From Kiritimatiellia bacterium (lineage in GTDB: Bacteria; Verrucomicrobiota; Kiritimatiellia; RFP12; UBA1067), in contig JAKSOX010000135.1 in NCBI GenBank assembly GCA_024405335.1, forward strand, positions 1 through 5,661: a DNA stretch of 5,661 nt, written 5' to 3'. Position numbers and translations under genes: made by a program. The notes beneath the pieces were generated by a model. That model made no database searches, was not told where the DNA came from, and saw only the letters and a list, made by a program, of their open reading frames with translations. Below, in pieces: positions 1 through 5,661 of the stretch (its first letter is position 1; every line of letters begins with the position of its first letter).

Positions 1-1
1 T

Positions 2-1603
2 TGCGGTTTGGCGCTTGAGGCCTTTTTTGCCGTGGCGGTCGGGTGCATGGCGAGCGCGTGTGCGCGTTCGGCGGCCGTTGCGGCGGTGTTGTCGTTGGCG
101 CTCACGTCGCTTCTGCCATACGGTCTTTTCCGCGCGGTGTTGCAATGGCATCCCGTGTGGCGCGGGCGTTTTGCCGAACTGCCCGCCGTCGCCCACGCCG
201 TCGATTTCGCCGATGCGTACGCGTCCGTGGCGCCCGTGGCGTTCTATCTGGCGTTCGGCCTTTTCGCCCTGTTCGCCGGCTCCAAGGCGATCGCATGCAG
301 CCGGTTCGCCGGAGTTCGCGGCTTGGGGCCGCTGAAATTGTCCACGGCTGCCACCGTGCTGATGGCGTTCGTTTTCACCGGCTTGCTGTGCGCGTGCGCC
401 TTGCGCTACGACCGCACGTTCGATTTGTCCTGGGGTGCGCGCCGGGCTGGGTTTTCGGCGAGGACGCTGCAGATTCTTTCGGAGGGCCGGGGCCGGACGG
501 CGGTGACATGTTTCCTTTCGCGCGTTTCGCGCGATTTCCGTCCCGCGGCGCGCTTGTTGCGACAACTGGCCGCCGAATCGGAAGCGTTGGGCGGCGCCGA
601 AATCGTCGCCGAGTTCGTCGATCCCCGCTGGGACGTCGGCAAAGCTTCCAAACTCGTTCGCGAAGGCGTGGCCGAAGGTTCGCTCGTGTTTCGTCGTGGA
701 CGCCGCATGGTGGTGCTCGGCGTGGCCGAGGCGGACGAATCCGCCTGCGCCAGCGCGCTTCAGCGGCTGTCGCTGCCGGCGCGCCGCGAAGTCGTCTACT
801 GGACGGCCGGGCATGGCGAGAGCGCTCCGGGCGACCACGACGCCGCATTCGGCTTGAGCGATTTCGTCCGCGTGCTGCGCCAGGGCGGATACCGTTCGGA
901 AATCCTGCCGACAGACGGCCCGTGGCCGGAAGACGGCGTCGCAATCGCAGTGGCCGGCGCCCGTACGGCTTTTTCGGCGGCCGAAACGGTTCGTCTCGAC
1001 GCTTACCTGAAAAAGGGCGGGCGGCTTTTCGTCTTGACCGACGGCCGTTCCCGCGCCGGCGTCGACGCCTTGCTTGGCCGTTGGGGCGTTTCTTTCGCGG
1101 CGCGTGACGCTCCGTTGTCGGACCTGGACGGCGGCGGCAATTCGCCGGCATCGGATTTCGCCTTCCACCCCGTCACCCGTCCGCTCGCCGGCACGCGCCT
1201 CGTGTTCGCCGCCGACGCGGCCGGAGTGAAGGCGGAAGACTCCGTGCCGCTTGTCAAGGACGCGAACGGGATTCCGTTGGCCGCGGCCATCGAGCGCGGC
1301 GGCGAATTGTCCGGCGATCTCGCGTTGCGTCCCACGCGAATCGTGGTGGTGGGCGACGCCTCGTTCGCCCTGAACGGCGCGCTCGCGTCGCGCGCGAACG
1401 CGAATCTCGCGTTTTTGATGAACGCCTTTTCGTGGTTGGCGGGAATTGACGCCTCGACCGCTCCGGACACCGGCGCCGACGTGTTGTCGTCCGGCCTTTC
1501 GCGCGACGGATGGTTGGCTCTTGGCGTGGCGGCCGCCGTGGCATGGCCGGCGTTGTTCGCCATGGTTTCGCTTTGCGTCATCGCATGGAGGAATCGTCGG
1601 TGA
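2..1603 (+). CDS. ABC-2 permease/GldG-type auxiliary fusion protein (5'-partial)
   Basis: The frame is open to the left edge, so the gene very probably starts upstream; the TTG at 8 has no visible ribosome binding site and falls inside a membrane-type sequence. Residues are numbered from that TTG. Residues 5-45 and 75-97 are hydrophobic helices ending in a short basic stretch, which resembles the C-terminal end of GldF-type ABC-2 permeases. A new helix (about 113-132) is followed by the GldG/ABC_transp_aux pattern: FDLSWGARRAGFS-ARTLQIL (138-157), a beta-rich extracytoplasmic domain, the WTAGHGE motif (265-271), RLDAYLKKGGRLFVLTD (329-345) and IVVVGDASFALN (445-456) with a WLAG end. A last helix (about 502-527) closes with RNRR. 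The protein is probably the membrane and periplasmic part of an ABC transporter whose ATPase is encoded elsewhere. The substrate is unknown. The GldG family call is strong; the permease fusion is inferred from the first 100 residues only. Confidence 0.85.
   Translation, partial: CGLALEAFFAVAVGCMASACARSAAVAAVLSLALTSLLPYGLFRAVLQWHPVWRGRFAELPAVAHAVDFADAYASVAPVAFYLAFGLFALFAGSKAIACSRFAGVRGLGPLKLSTAATVLMAFVFTGLLCACALRYDRTFDLSWGARRAGFSARTLQILSEGRGRTAVTCFLSRVSRDFRPAARLLRQLAAESEALGGAEIVAEFVDPRWDVGKASKLVREGVAEGSLVFRRGRRMVVLGVAEADESACASALQRLSLPARREVVYWTAGHGESAPGDHDAAFGLSDFVRVLRQGGYRSEILPTDGPWPEDGVAIAVAGARTAFSAAETVRLDAYLKKGGRLFVLTDGRSRAGVDALLGRWGVSFAARDAPLSDLDGGGNSPASDFAFHPVTRPLAGTRLVFAADAAGVKAEDSVPLVKDANGIPLAAAIERGGELSGDLALRPTRIVVVGDASFALNGALASRANANLAFLMNAFSWLAGIDASTAPDTGADVLSSGLSRDGWLALGVAAAVAWPALFAMVSLCVIAWRNRR
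1587..1592 (+). promoter_or_regulatory. Ribosome binding site deciding the GTG start of the DUF4340 gene
   Basis: GGAGGA lies 7 bases before the GTG at 1600, inside the last codons of the upstream gene. It is a near-perfect Shine-Dalgarno sequence at ideal spacing. It favours GTG 1600 over the in-frame ATG at 1585, which overlaps the site itself, and over the ATG at 1510. Confidence 0.85.
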
Positions 1604-3222
1604 GCAATCTTCGGTCGTTCGTCTTTTTCGCGTCGTGTTCGGCGCTGCTGGCGTTGTTGCTGCTGTTTTCCGCATGGCGGTCGCGCAATGCGGCCGCAGC
1701 GCGCGGTTGGCAGACATTGACGCATTTCGATGCGGACGCCGTCGAGCGCGTCGAAATCGACATCGTCGCTCCGTCGTCGCGAGGATGCGTCGTGCTCGAA
1801 AAGAAAGCGGACGGCCGGTGGTCGTTCGGGGGCGAAGCCGCCGTCGAGGCGGAAACGTCCGCCGTGCTCGAAATGCTCGACGCCTTCGTTTGCGCGAGAT
1901 CCCGCGACGCGCTTTCCGATTCCGAAATCGGCCGGCTCGGGCGCACGCTCGCCGATTTCGGTCTCGATCCGCCAGAGACCGTGGTGCGGCTTTCCGCCGC
2001 CGGGCGGACGGAGTCGTTTTCGATTGGCCGGGCCACGCCGTCGGCGGACGAAGTGTACGCGCGCGCTGAAGGCGTTCGCGGCGTGTTCACGGTGGTCGCC
2101 ACGGTGCGCGACGTCGCCATGCGTCCCGCCTCGCATTTCCGCCGTCGTGCGCTTTTCGGCTGTTCCGCCGAGGACGTGACGGGGTTGGCTTTGCGCCGCG
2201 GCGACGCGCCTCCCGTGAAACTCGTGCGCACGAAGGGCGGGTGGCGGTTGTCGGCCCCGGCTGACGCTCCGGCGGACGGCAAAACCGTCGGCGCGCTGGT
2301 GCGCCGGCTCGCGGAAGCGCGCGTGGCCGATTTCGCGCCCGCCGACATGACGCCAGCGCATGGCGGCATGTCGGCCGACGATGTGCTGTCCGTTACCGTT
2401 TCCTCGGCGTCCGGCGAGCCGGAAAAAATCGTGTTCGGTTCCATGGCGGCGACGAATCTCGTGTACGCGCTTTCGTCCGACGGGAAGACGGTGGTGGTGG
2501 TGGATGCGTCGTTGGCGGCCGCTTGCGGCGTCGGAGAAACGGCGCTGAAGGACGCGCGCGTGTTCCCCGTGGCTGAGCGCACGGTCGTCAACATGTCCGT
2601 AGCGTCGGGCGACACCGTTTTCGCATTGTCGCGCACGAACGGCGCGTGGCGTCTCGAATCGCCCGTGGTGGCGCCTGCGGACGCGCAAACGACGGCGGCC
2701 GTGCTTGCTCGCGTTCTTTCGTTGAAACAGGCCGATTTGGCCGTCCCCGCTTCAGTTCCGCGGTTTTCCGTGACGCTGACGGCGGGCGCGGACACGCTGT
2801 CGGCTGCGTCGGTGCCGTGCGACAAATTGTTGGGCGACGTCCGGTTGGCCGACCTCCGCGACAAGACGGTATTCCGGTCCGACGACTCGCGGCTCAAGGG
2901 GGTGACCGTGAAGACGGCCGCCGGCACGTCCTGGGATGCGTCGGGTTCGGCGCGCTTGCGCGCCCGGCTCGCGCAAGGGCTTGTGGCGTCCCGCATCGAG
3001 ACTCTGGAGGCGACGCCCGCCGATTTTGCGCATTGCGGCTTTGAAAAGCCGGCGTTCACGCTGATGGTGGAATTGGACGACGCCGATTCGCCCCGCCGCA
3101 GCATTCTGCTGGGCGACGCGGCGGCCGACGGCGGCCGCCATGCGGTGGTGGGCGGTTCGGACGCGATTTTCACGTTGCCTGGCGACGCCGTGGCTGACCT
3201 CACGTCCCGCGACGCGCAATGA
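1600..3222 (+). CDS. DUF4340 repeat protein, membrane-anchored
   Basis: This gene encodes 540 residues from GTG 1600. The start codon overlaps the upstream TGA (GTGA), so the two genes are translationally coupled. An N-terminal hydrophobic segment (about residues 5-25, FVFFASCSALLALLLLFSAW) followed by WRSR acts as an uncleaved anchor or signal, and the rest should be extracytoplasmic. The body contains a repeated unit: a beta strand, then [G/A]-x-W-[R/S]-[L/F], an alanine- and acid-rich link, then a helix. Copies start near residues 64 (ADGRWSF), 206 (KGGWRLSAP) and 340 (NGAWRLESP). Between them are segments with GRTESFSIG (about residue 135), and a similar segment near the end with RSILLGD is followed by DAIFTLPGD. 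This architecture is that of DUF4340 proteins, which commonly follow GldG-type genes in Planctomycetota and Verrucomicrobiota. No catalytic motif is visible. A role as a partner or substrate-binding part of the ABC module is inferred from position only. Confidence 0.85.
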   Translation: MSNLRSFVFFASCSALLALLLLFSAWRSRNAAAARGWQTLTHFDADAVERVEIDIVAPSSRGCVVLEKKADGRWSFGGEAAVEAETSAVLEMLDAFVCARSRDALSDSEIGRLGRTLADFGLDPPETVVRLSAAGRTESFSIGRATPSADEVYARAEGVRGVFTVVATVRDVAMRPASHFRRRALFGCSAEDVTGLALRRGDAPPVKLVRTKGGWRLSAPADAPADGKTVGALVRRLAEARVADFAPADMTPAHGGMSADDVLSVTVSSASGEPEKIVFGSMAATNLVYALSSDGKTVVVVDASLAAACGVGETALKDARVFPVAERTVVNMSVASGDTVFALSRTNGAWRLESPVVAPADAQTTAAVLARVLSLKQADLAVPASVPRFSVTLTAGADTLSAASVPCDKLLGDVRLADLRDKTVFRSDDSRLKGVTVKTAAGTSWDASGSARLRARLAQGLVASRIETLEATPADFAHCGFEKPAFTLMVELDDADSPRRSILLGDAAADGGRHAVVGGSDAIFTLPGDAVADLTSRDAQ

Positions 3223-3296
3223 CGGTGGCGATGCAAACTTTTCGCGAACGTGGTAAAATGCGGATCGCGCGAATTTGAACGGAAAGGACGAGTGCG
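3223..3296 (+). promoter_or_regulatory. Intergenic region with putative extended -10 promoter for fhs
   Basis: This 74-base gap separates the two gene blocks. TG-G-TAAAAT at 3251-3259 fits an extended -10 element, with TAAAAT at 3254-3259. The best -35 candidate, TGCAAA at 3232-3237 with a 16-base spacer, matches TTGACA at only three positions, so the extended -10 would have to carry recognition. Two short palindromes flank the -10: TTCGCGAA at 3241-3248 and TCGCGCGA at 3265-3272. I see no terminator hairpin for the upstream gene, so some read-through from block 1 cannot be excluded. The gap is too short for a known riboswitch class. Confidence 0.45.
3283..3288 (+). promoter_or_regulatory. 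Ribosome binding site of fhs
   Basis: AAAGGA lies 8 bases before the ATG at 3297. It supports this ATG as the start; the alternative ATG at 3318 has no comparable upstream site. Confidence 0.75.
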
Positions 3297-5060
3297 ATGA
3301 AATTGGATCCGACGAAGATGAAGGACTGGCAGATCGCGGAGGCCGCGGAAGCGACGCTCCGTCCCGCCAAGGATTTGGCGGCCGAACTCGGTTTGCTGGA
3401 AGACGAATGGGACGCCTACGGCAAGCATCTCGCCAAGGTGGACGTCACGAAGGTGCTGAAGCGCGTCGGCGCGGGCCGCAAGGGCAAGTACGTCGACGTC
3501 ACCGCCATCACGCCCACCGCGCTCGGCGAGGGCAAGACCACCACGACCCTCGGGCTCGTGGAAGGCCTCGGCAAGCTCGGCAAGAAGGTGATCGGCTGCG
3601 TGCGCCAGCCGTCCGGCGGGCCCACGTTCAACATCAAGGGCTCCGCCGCGGGCGGCGGCCTCGCGCAGGTCGTCCCGCTCACGTCGCTGTCGCTCGGCCT
3701 CACGGGCGACATCGACGCGATCACGAACGCGAACAACCTCGCGATGGTGGCGCTGAATTCGCGCATGCAGCACGAGCGCAACCACGACGACGCCTGGCTC
3801 GCGGAGCGCGGCCTCAAGCGCCTCGACGTCGATCCCGAGCGCATCCAGTTCCGCTGGGCGATGGACTTCTGCGCACAGGGCCTGCGGGACGTCGAAATCG
3901 GCCGGGGCGGCAAACTGGACGGCTACACCTGCAAGAGCGGCTTCTACATCACGGTCGCGTCCGAAGTGATGGCGATTCTCGCGATGAGTTCGGACCTGAA
4001 GGACCTGCGCGAGCGTCTCGGCAAGATCATCGTGGCCTACACGAAAAGCGGCGCGCCGGTGACGACGCACGACCTCGAAGTGGACGGCGCGATGTGCGCG
4101 CTGCTGGTGAACGCGGTGAAGCCCACGCTGATGCAGTCGCTGGAAGGGCAGCCGATGTTCGTCCACGCGGGACCCTTCGCGAACATCGCCATCGGGCAGA
4201 ACTCGGTGGTGGCGGACAAGCTCGCGTGCGCGCTGGGCGACTACGTGGTGACGGAGAGCGGCTTCGCCAGCGACATGGGCTACGAGAAATTCTGGAACAT
4301 CAAGTGCCGCTGTTCGGGTTTGAAGCCCGACGCCGTGGTGCTCGTGGCGACCGTGCGCGCGCTCAAGGCGCACGGCGGCGCGCCGGCCGTGAAGGCGGGG
4401 CTGCCGCTCGATCCGGCGTACACGCACGAAAACCTCGACCTGCTCCGGAAGGGGTGCGACAATCTCCTCGCCCACGTCGACATCATCCGCCGTTCGGGCG
4501 TGCAGCCCGTGGTGTGCCTCAACGCATTCTACACCGACACCCCTGCCGAGCGCGACCTCGTGAAGGAAATCGCCGAGAAGGCAGGCGCGCGCTTCGCGGT
4601 TTCCGACCACTGGCTCAAGGGCGGCGACGGTGCGCTGGAACTCGCGAACGCGGTGATCGCCGCATGCGACGATACGAACGAATTCGCGTTCCTCTGCGAC
4701 CTGGACGAACCGCTCAAGGACCGCATCGAGAAGCAGGTGAAGGAGGTCTACGGCGGCGACGGCGTGGACTACGAACCGCTCGCGCTGGAGAAACTCGCGC
4801 GGTTCCAGGCCGACCCCGAAATCGCGCGCTTGCCGATCTGCGTCGCCAAGACGCAATACTCGCTGTCGCACGATCCGAAACTGCTGGGCCGGCCGAAGGG
4901 CTGGCGCATGCCGGTGAAGGACGTGCTCGTCTACAAGGGCGCGGGGCTGGTGGTGCCGGTGGCGGGTGAAATCAAGCTGATGCCCGGGACCTCGGCGTCG
5001 CCGGCGTACCGCCGCATCGACGTGGACGTCGAAACCGGCCACGTGCACGGTCTTTTCTGA
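3297..5060 (+). CDS. fhs: Formate--tetrahydrofolate ligase (10-formyl-THF synthetase)
   Basis: This cytosolic enzyme joins formate to tetrahydrofolate using ATP, giving 10-formyl-THF for purine and one-carbon metabolism. In acetogens it belongs to the methyl branch of the Wood-Ljungdahl pathway, and the reaction is reversible. The protein is complete at 587 residues, against about 556-560 for clostridial enzymes. Visible motifs are the P-loop TPTALGEGKTTTT (72-84, Lys80), RQPSGGPTFNIKG (103-115), AAGGGLAQVVP, LTGDIDAIT (135-143), FVHAGPFANIAIG (288-300), GLKPDAVVLVATVRALKAHGG (about 341-361), AKTQYSLSHDP (about 517-527) and the C-terminal ending VHGLF. The extra length lies mainly around residues 158-185 and 362-376, where the sequence resembles the synthetase domain of eukaryotic MTHFD1 more than the Moorella enzyme. 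From memory, the signature also resembles FTHFS of sulfate-reducing deltaproteobacteria. Codon use is strongly biased (AAG, CTC/CTG), which suggests high expression. The family call is certain; a role in acetogenesis cannot be decided from this gene alone. Confidence 0.97.
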   Translation: MKLDPTKMKDWQIAEAAEATLRPAKDLAAELGLLEDEWDAYGKHLAKVDVTKVLKRVGAGRKGKYVDVTAITPTALGEGKTTTTLGLVEGLGKLGKKVIGCVRQPSGGPTFNIKGSAAGGGLAQVVPLTSLSLGLTGDIDAITNANNLAMVALNSRMQHERNHDDAWLAERGLKRLDVDPERIQFRWAMDFCAQGLRDVEIGRGGKLDGYTCKSGFYITVASEVMAILAMSSDLKDLRERLGKIIVAYTKSGAPVTTHDLEVDGAMCALLVNAVKPTLMQSLEGQPMFVHAGPFANIAIGQNSVVADKLACALGDYVVTESGFASDMGYEKFWNIKCRCSGLKPDAVVLVATVRALKAHGGAPAVKAGLPLDPAYTHENLDLLRKGCDNLLAHVDIIRRSGVQPVVCLNAFYTDTPAERDLVKEIAEKAGARFAVSDHWLKGGDGALELANAVIAACDDTNEFAFLCDLDEPLKDRIEKQVKEVYGGDGVDYEPLALEKLARFQADPEIARLPICVAKTQYSLSHDPKLLGRPKGWRMPVKDVLVYKGAGLVVPVAGEIKLMPGTSASPAYRRIDVDVETGHVHGLF

Positions 5061-5096
5061 GTCAGTCCAAACAACCAACAAAAAAGGAAAACGAAA
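5061..5096 (+). promoter_or_regulatory. A-rich leader with ribosome binding site before the dehydrogenase gene
   Basis: The 36-base gap after the fhs stop is rich in A and C and almost free of G, in sharp contrast to the flanking genes. It ends in an A-run joined to AAAGGA (5083-5088), 8 bases before ATG 5097. It has no hairpin and no promoter-like hexamers, so the two genes are probably co-transcribed. An unstructured A-rich leader like this usually favours efficient initiation. Confidence 0.65.
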
Positions 5097-5661
5097 ATGG
5101 CGATCCCGAAGAAGTGCAAGGTGTCGGTTCTCGTAGAACCGCGCAAGATGGAAATCAAGGAAGTCGCGATTCCGAAGCTGGGCGACGACGAAATCCTCGT
5201 GAAGGTCGAGGGTTGCGGCGTTTGCGGCACGGACGTCCACGAATTCAAGGGAGATCCCTTCAAGTTCTGTCCGGTGCAGCTCGGCCACGAAGGCACGGGC
5301 GAAATCGTGGCGCTGGGCAAGAACGTGAAGACCGACTTCACGGGCAAGCCGCTCAAGGTGGGCGACAAGATCGTGACGGGCCTCAAGCCCTGCGGCGCGT
5401 GCGACACCTGCAAGTTCCACCCCGAAATCATGGAGCTGTGCAACGGCGGCGAGATCTTCGGCCTGCTGCCGGGGCCGGAGCACTACCTGAACGGCTGGTT
5501 CGGCGAATACATGAAGGTGAACGCCGGCGGCGTGGTGTTCAACGTTTCGGACATGGACCGCGACCTGCGCATCCTCATCGAGCCGGCGGCCGTGATCGTC
5601 CACGCCGTCGAGCAGGCGAAGCAGATCTTCAACTTCAAGTTCAACAGCTACGTCCTCGTGC
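5097..5661 (+). CDS. Zinc-dependent medium-chain alcohol dehydrogenase (3'-partial)
   Basis: The frame is open from ATG 5097 to the right edge, giving 188 residues of an expected 340-390. It is the GroES-like catalytic half of the MDR family, which oxidises alcohols or polyols with NAD(P)+. Visible zinc residues are Cys43 in GCGVCGTDVHEF, His64-Glu65 in QLGHEGTGE, and Glu162 in IEPAAV. A structural-zinc loop is present with Cys99, Cys102, Cys105 and Cys115. PLKVGDKIV (85-93) is the usual family strand. YVLV at the edge is where the Rossmann coenzyme domain starts, so the GxGxxG motif is beyond the window. The insertion before PLKVGD and the general pattern recall the TM0436-like MDR subgroup, though this is from memory and weak. 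The substrate cannot be deduced. Codon bias matches fhs, and the 36-base gap suggests the same operon. Confidence 0.9.
   Translation, partial: MAIPKKCKVSVLVEPRKMEIKEVAIPKLGDDEILVKVEGCGVCGTDVHEFKGDPFKFCPVQLGHEGTGEIVALGKNVKTDFTGKPLKVGDKIVTGLKPCGACDTCKFHPEIMELCNGGEIFGLLPGPEHYLNGWFGEYMKVNAGGVVFNVSDMDRDLRILIEPAAVIVHAVEQAKQIFNFKFNSYVLV

Noticed and set aside
43..1107. A 354-codon + strand frame overlapping the GldG-type gene
   Set aside because: It is an arginine-rich shadow product, while the overlapping frame shows clear GldG motifs.
1510..1599. Earlier in-frame starts (ATG 1510, ATG 1585) for the DUF4340 gene
   Set aside because: ATG 1510 would add about 30 residues over the upstream gene without a ribosome binding site, and ATG 1585 overlaps the Shine-Dalgarno site. 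GTG 1600 has GGAGGA at 7 bases and places the membrane anchor at the N-terminus.
1003..2688. A 561-codon open frame on the - strand opposite the GldG end and DUF4340 gene
   Set aside because: It has low-complexity arginine/histidine-rich translation and spans the junction of two well-supported + strand genes with no start signal. It is a shadow frame.
3223..3296. Possible THF riboswitch or other leader RNA before fhs
   Set aside because: The gap is only 74 bases, contains the likely promoter and shows no conserved stem-loop arrangement. There is no room for a known THF aptamer between the -10 and the start codon.
3275..4969. A 564-codon + strand frame overlapping fhs
   Set aside because: It is extremely rich in Arg, Gly and Ala without any domain, and lies wholly over the certain fhs reading frame.
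5061..5096. Possible terminator after fhs
   Set aside because: The region is A/C-rich with no inverted repeat and no T-run on the + strand.
1578..5603. A 4-kb open frame on the - strand (1341 codons) opposite the DUF4340, fhs and dehydrogenase genes
   Set aside because: Its product is a histidine-, arginine- and valine-rich string over fhs and a serine/threonine/alanine-rich one over DUF4340, with no family motif. It mirrors the codon bias of the real genes; stop codons are rare in such antisense frames of high-GC genes.

Overview
The window is high-GC, roughly two thirds by eye, and densely coded on the + strand. It holds four genes in two blocks, with the first and last gene cut by the window edges. 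There is no rRNA, tRNA, CRISPR array, mobile element or other recognisable accessory island. The gene pairing (a GldG-type ABC auxiliary protein followed by a DUF4340 protein) and the codon style suggest a member of the Planctomycetota-Verrucomicrobiota-Kiritimatiellota-Lentisphaerota group, possibly an anaerobe. That assignment is inferred from gene content and memory of the families, with no marker gene to confirm it.

Block 1 (2-3222) is a membrane or cell-envelope module. A protein entering from the left edge appears to join the last helices of an ABC-2 (GldF-type) permease to a GldG-type periplasmic auxiliary domain. It overlaps by 4 bases (GTGA) with a gene for a single-pass, surface-anchored DUF4340 protein built from internal repeats. 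The pair is almost certainly translationally coupled. The matching ABC ATPase would be expected upstream, outside the window. In gliding Bacteroidetes, GldA-GldF-GldG form an ABC transporter linked to gliding; in non-gliding phyla the substrate of the related module is unknown.

A 74-base gap (3223-3296) carries a plausible extended -10 promoter and a ribosome binding site. It leads into block 2 (3297-5661), which belongs to central metabolism. Its first gene is a complete formate--tetrahydrofolate ligase (fhs), of a longer subtype whose residues differ at several positions from the classical clostridial enzyme. After a 36-base A-rich gap comes the N-terminal half of a zinc-dependent medium-chain alcohol dehydrogenase, cut by the right edge. 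Block 2 has codon use typical of strongly expressed genes (AAG, CTC/CTG), whereas block 1 uses TTG for leucine often. The two blocks are therefore probably separate transcription units with different expression levels.

I see no clearly new system here. The points most worth a second look are the permease-GldG fusion with its repeat-built DUF4340 partner, the variant residues of the fhs product, and the unexplained pairing of fhs with a zinc dehydrogenase.
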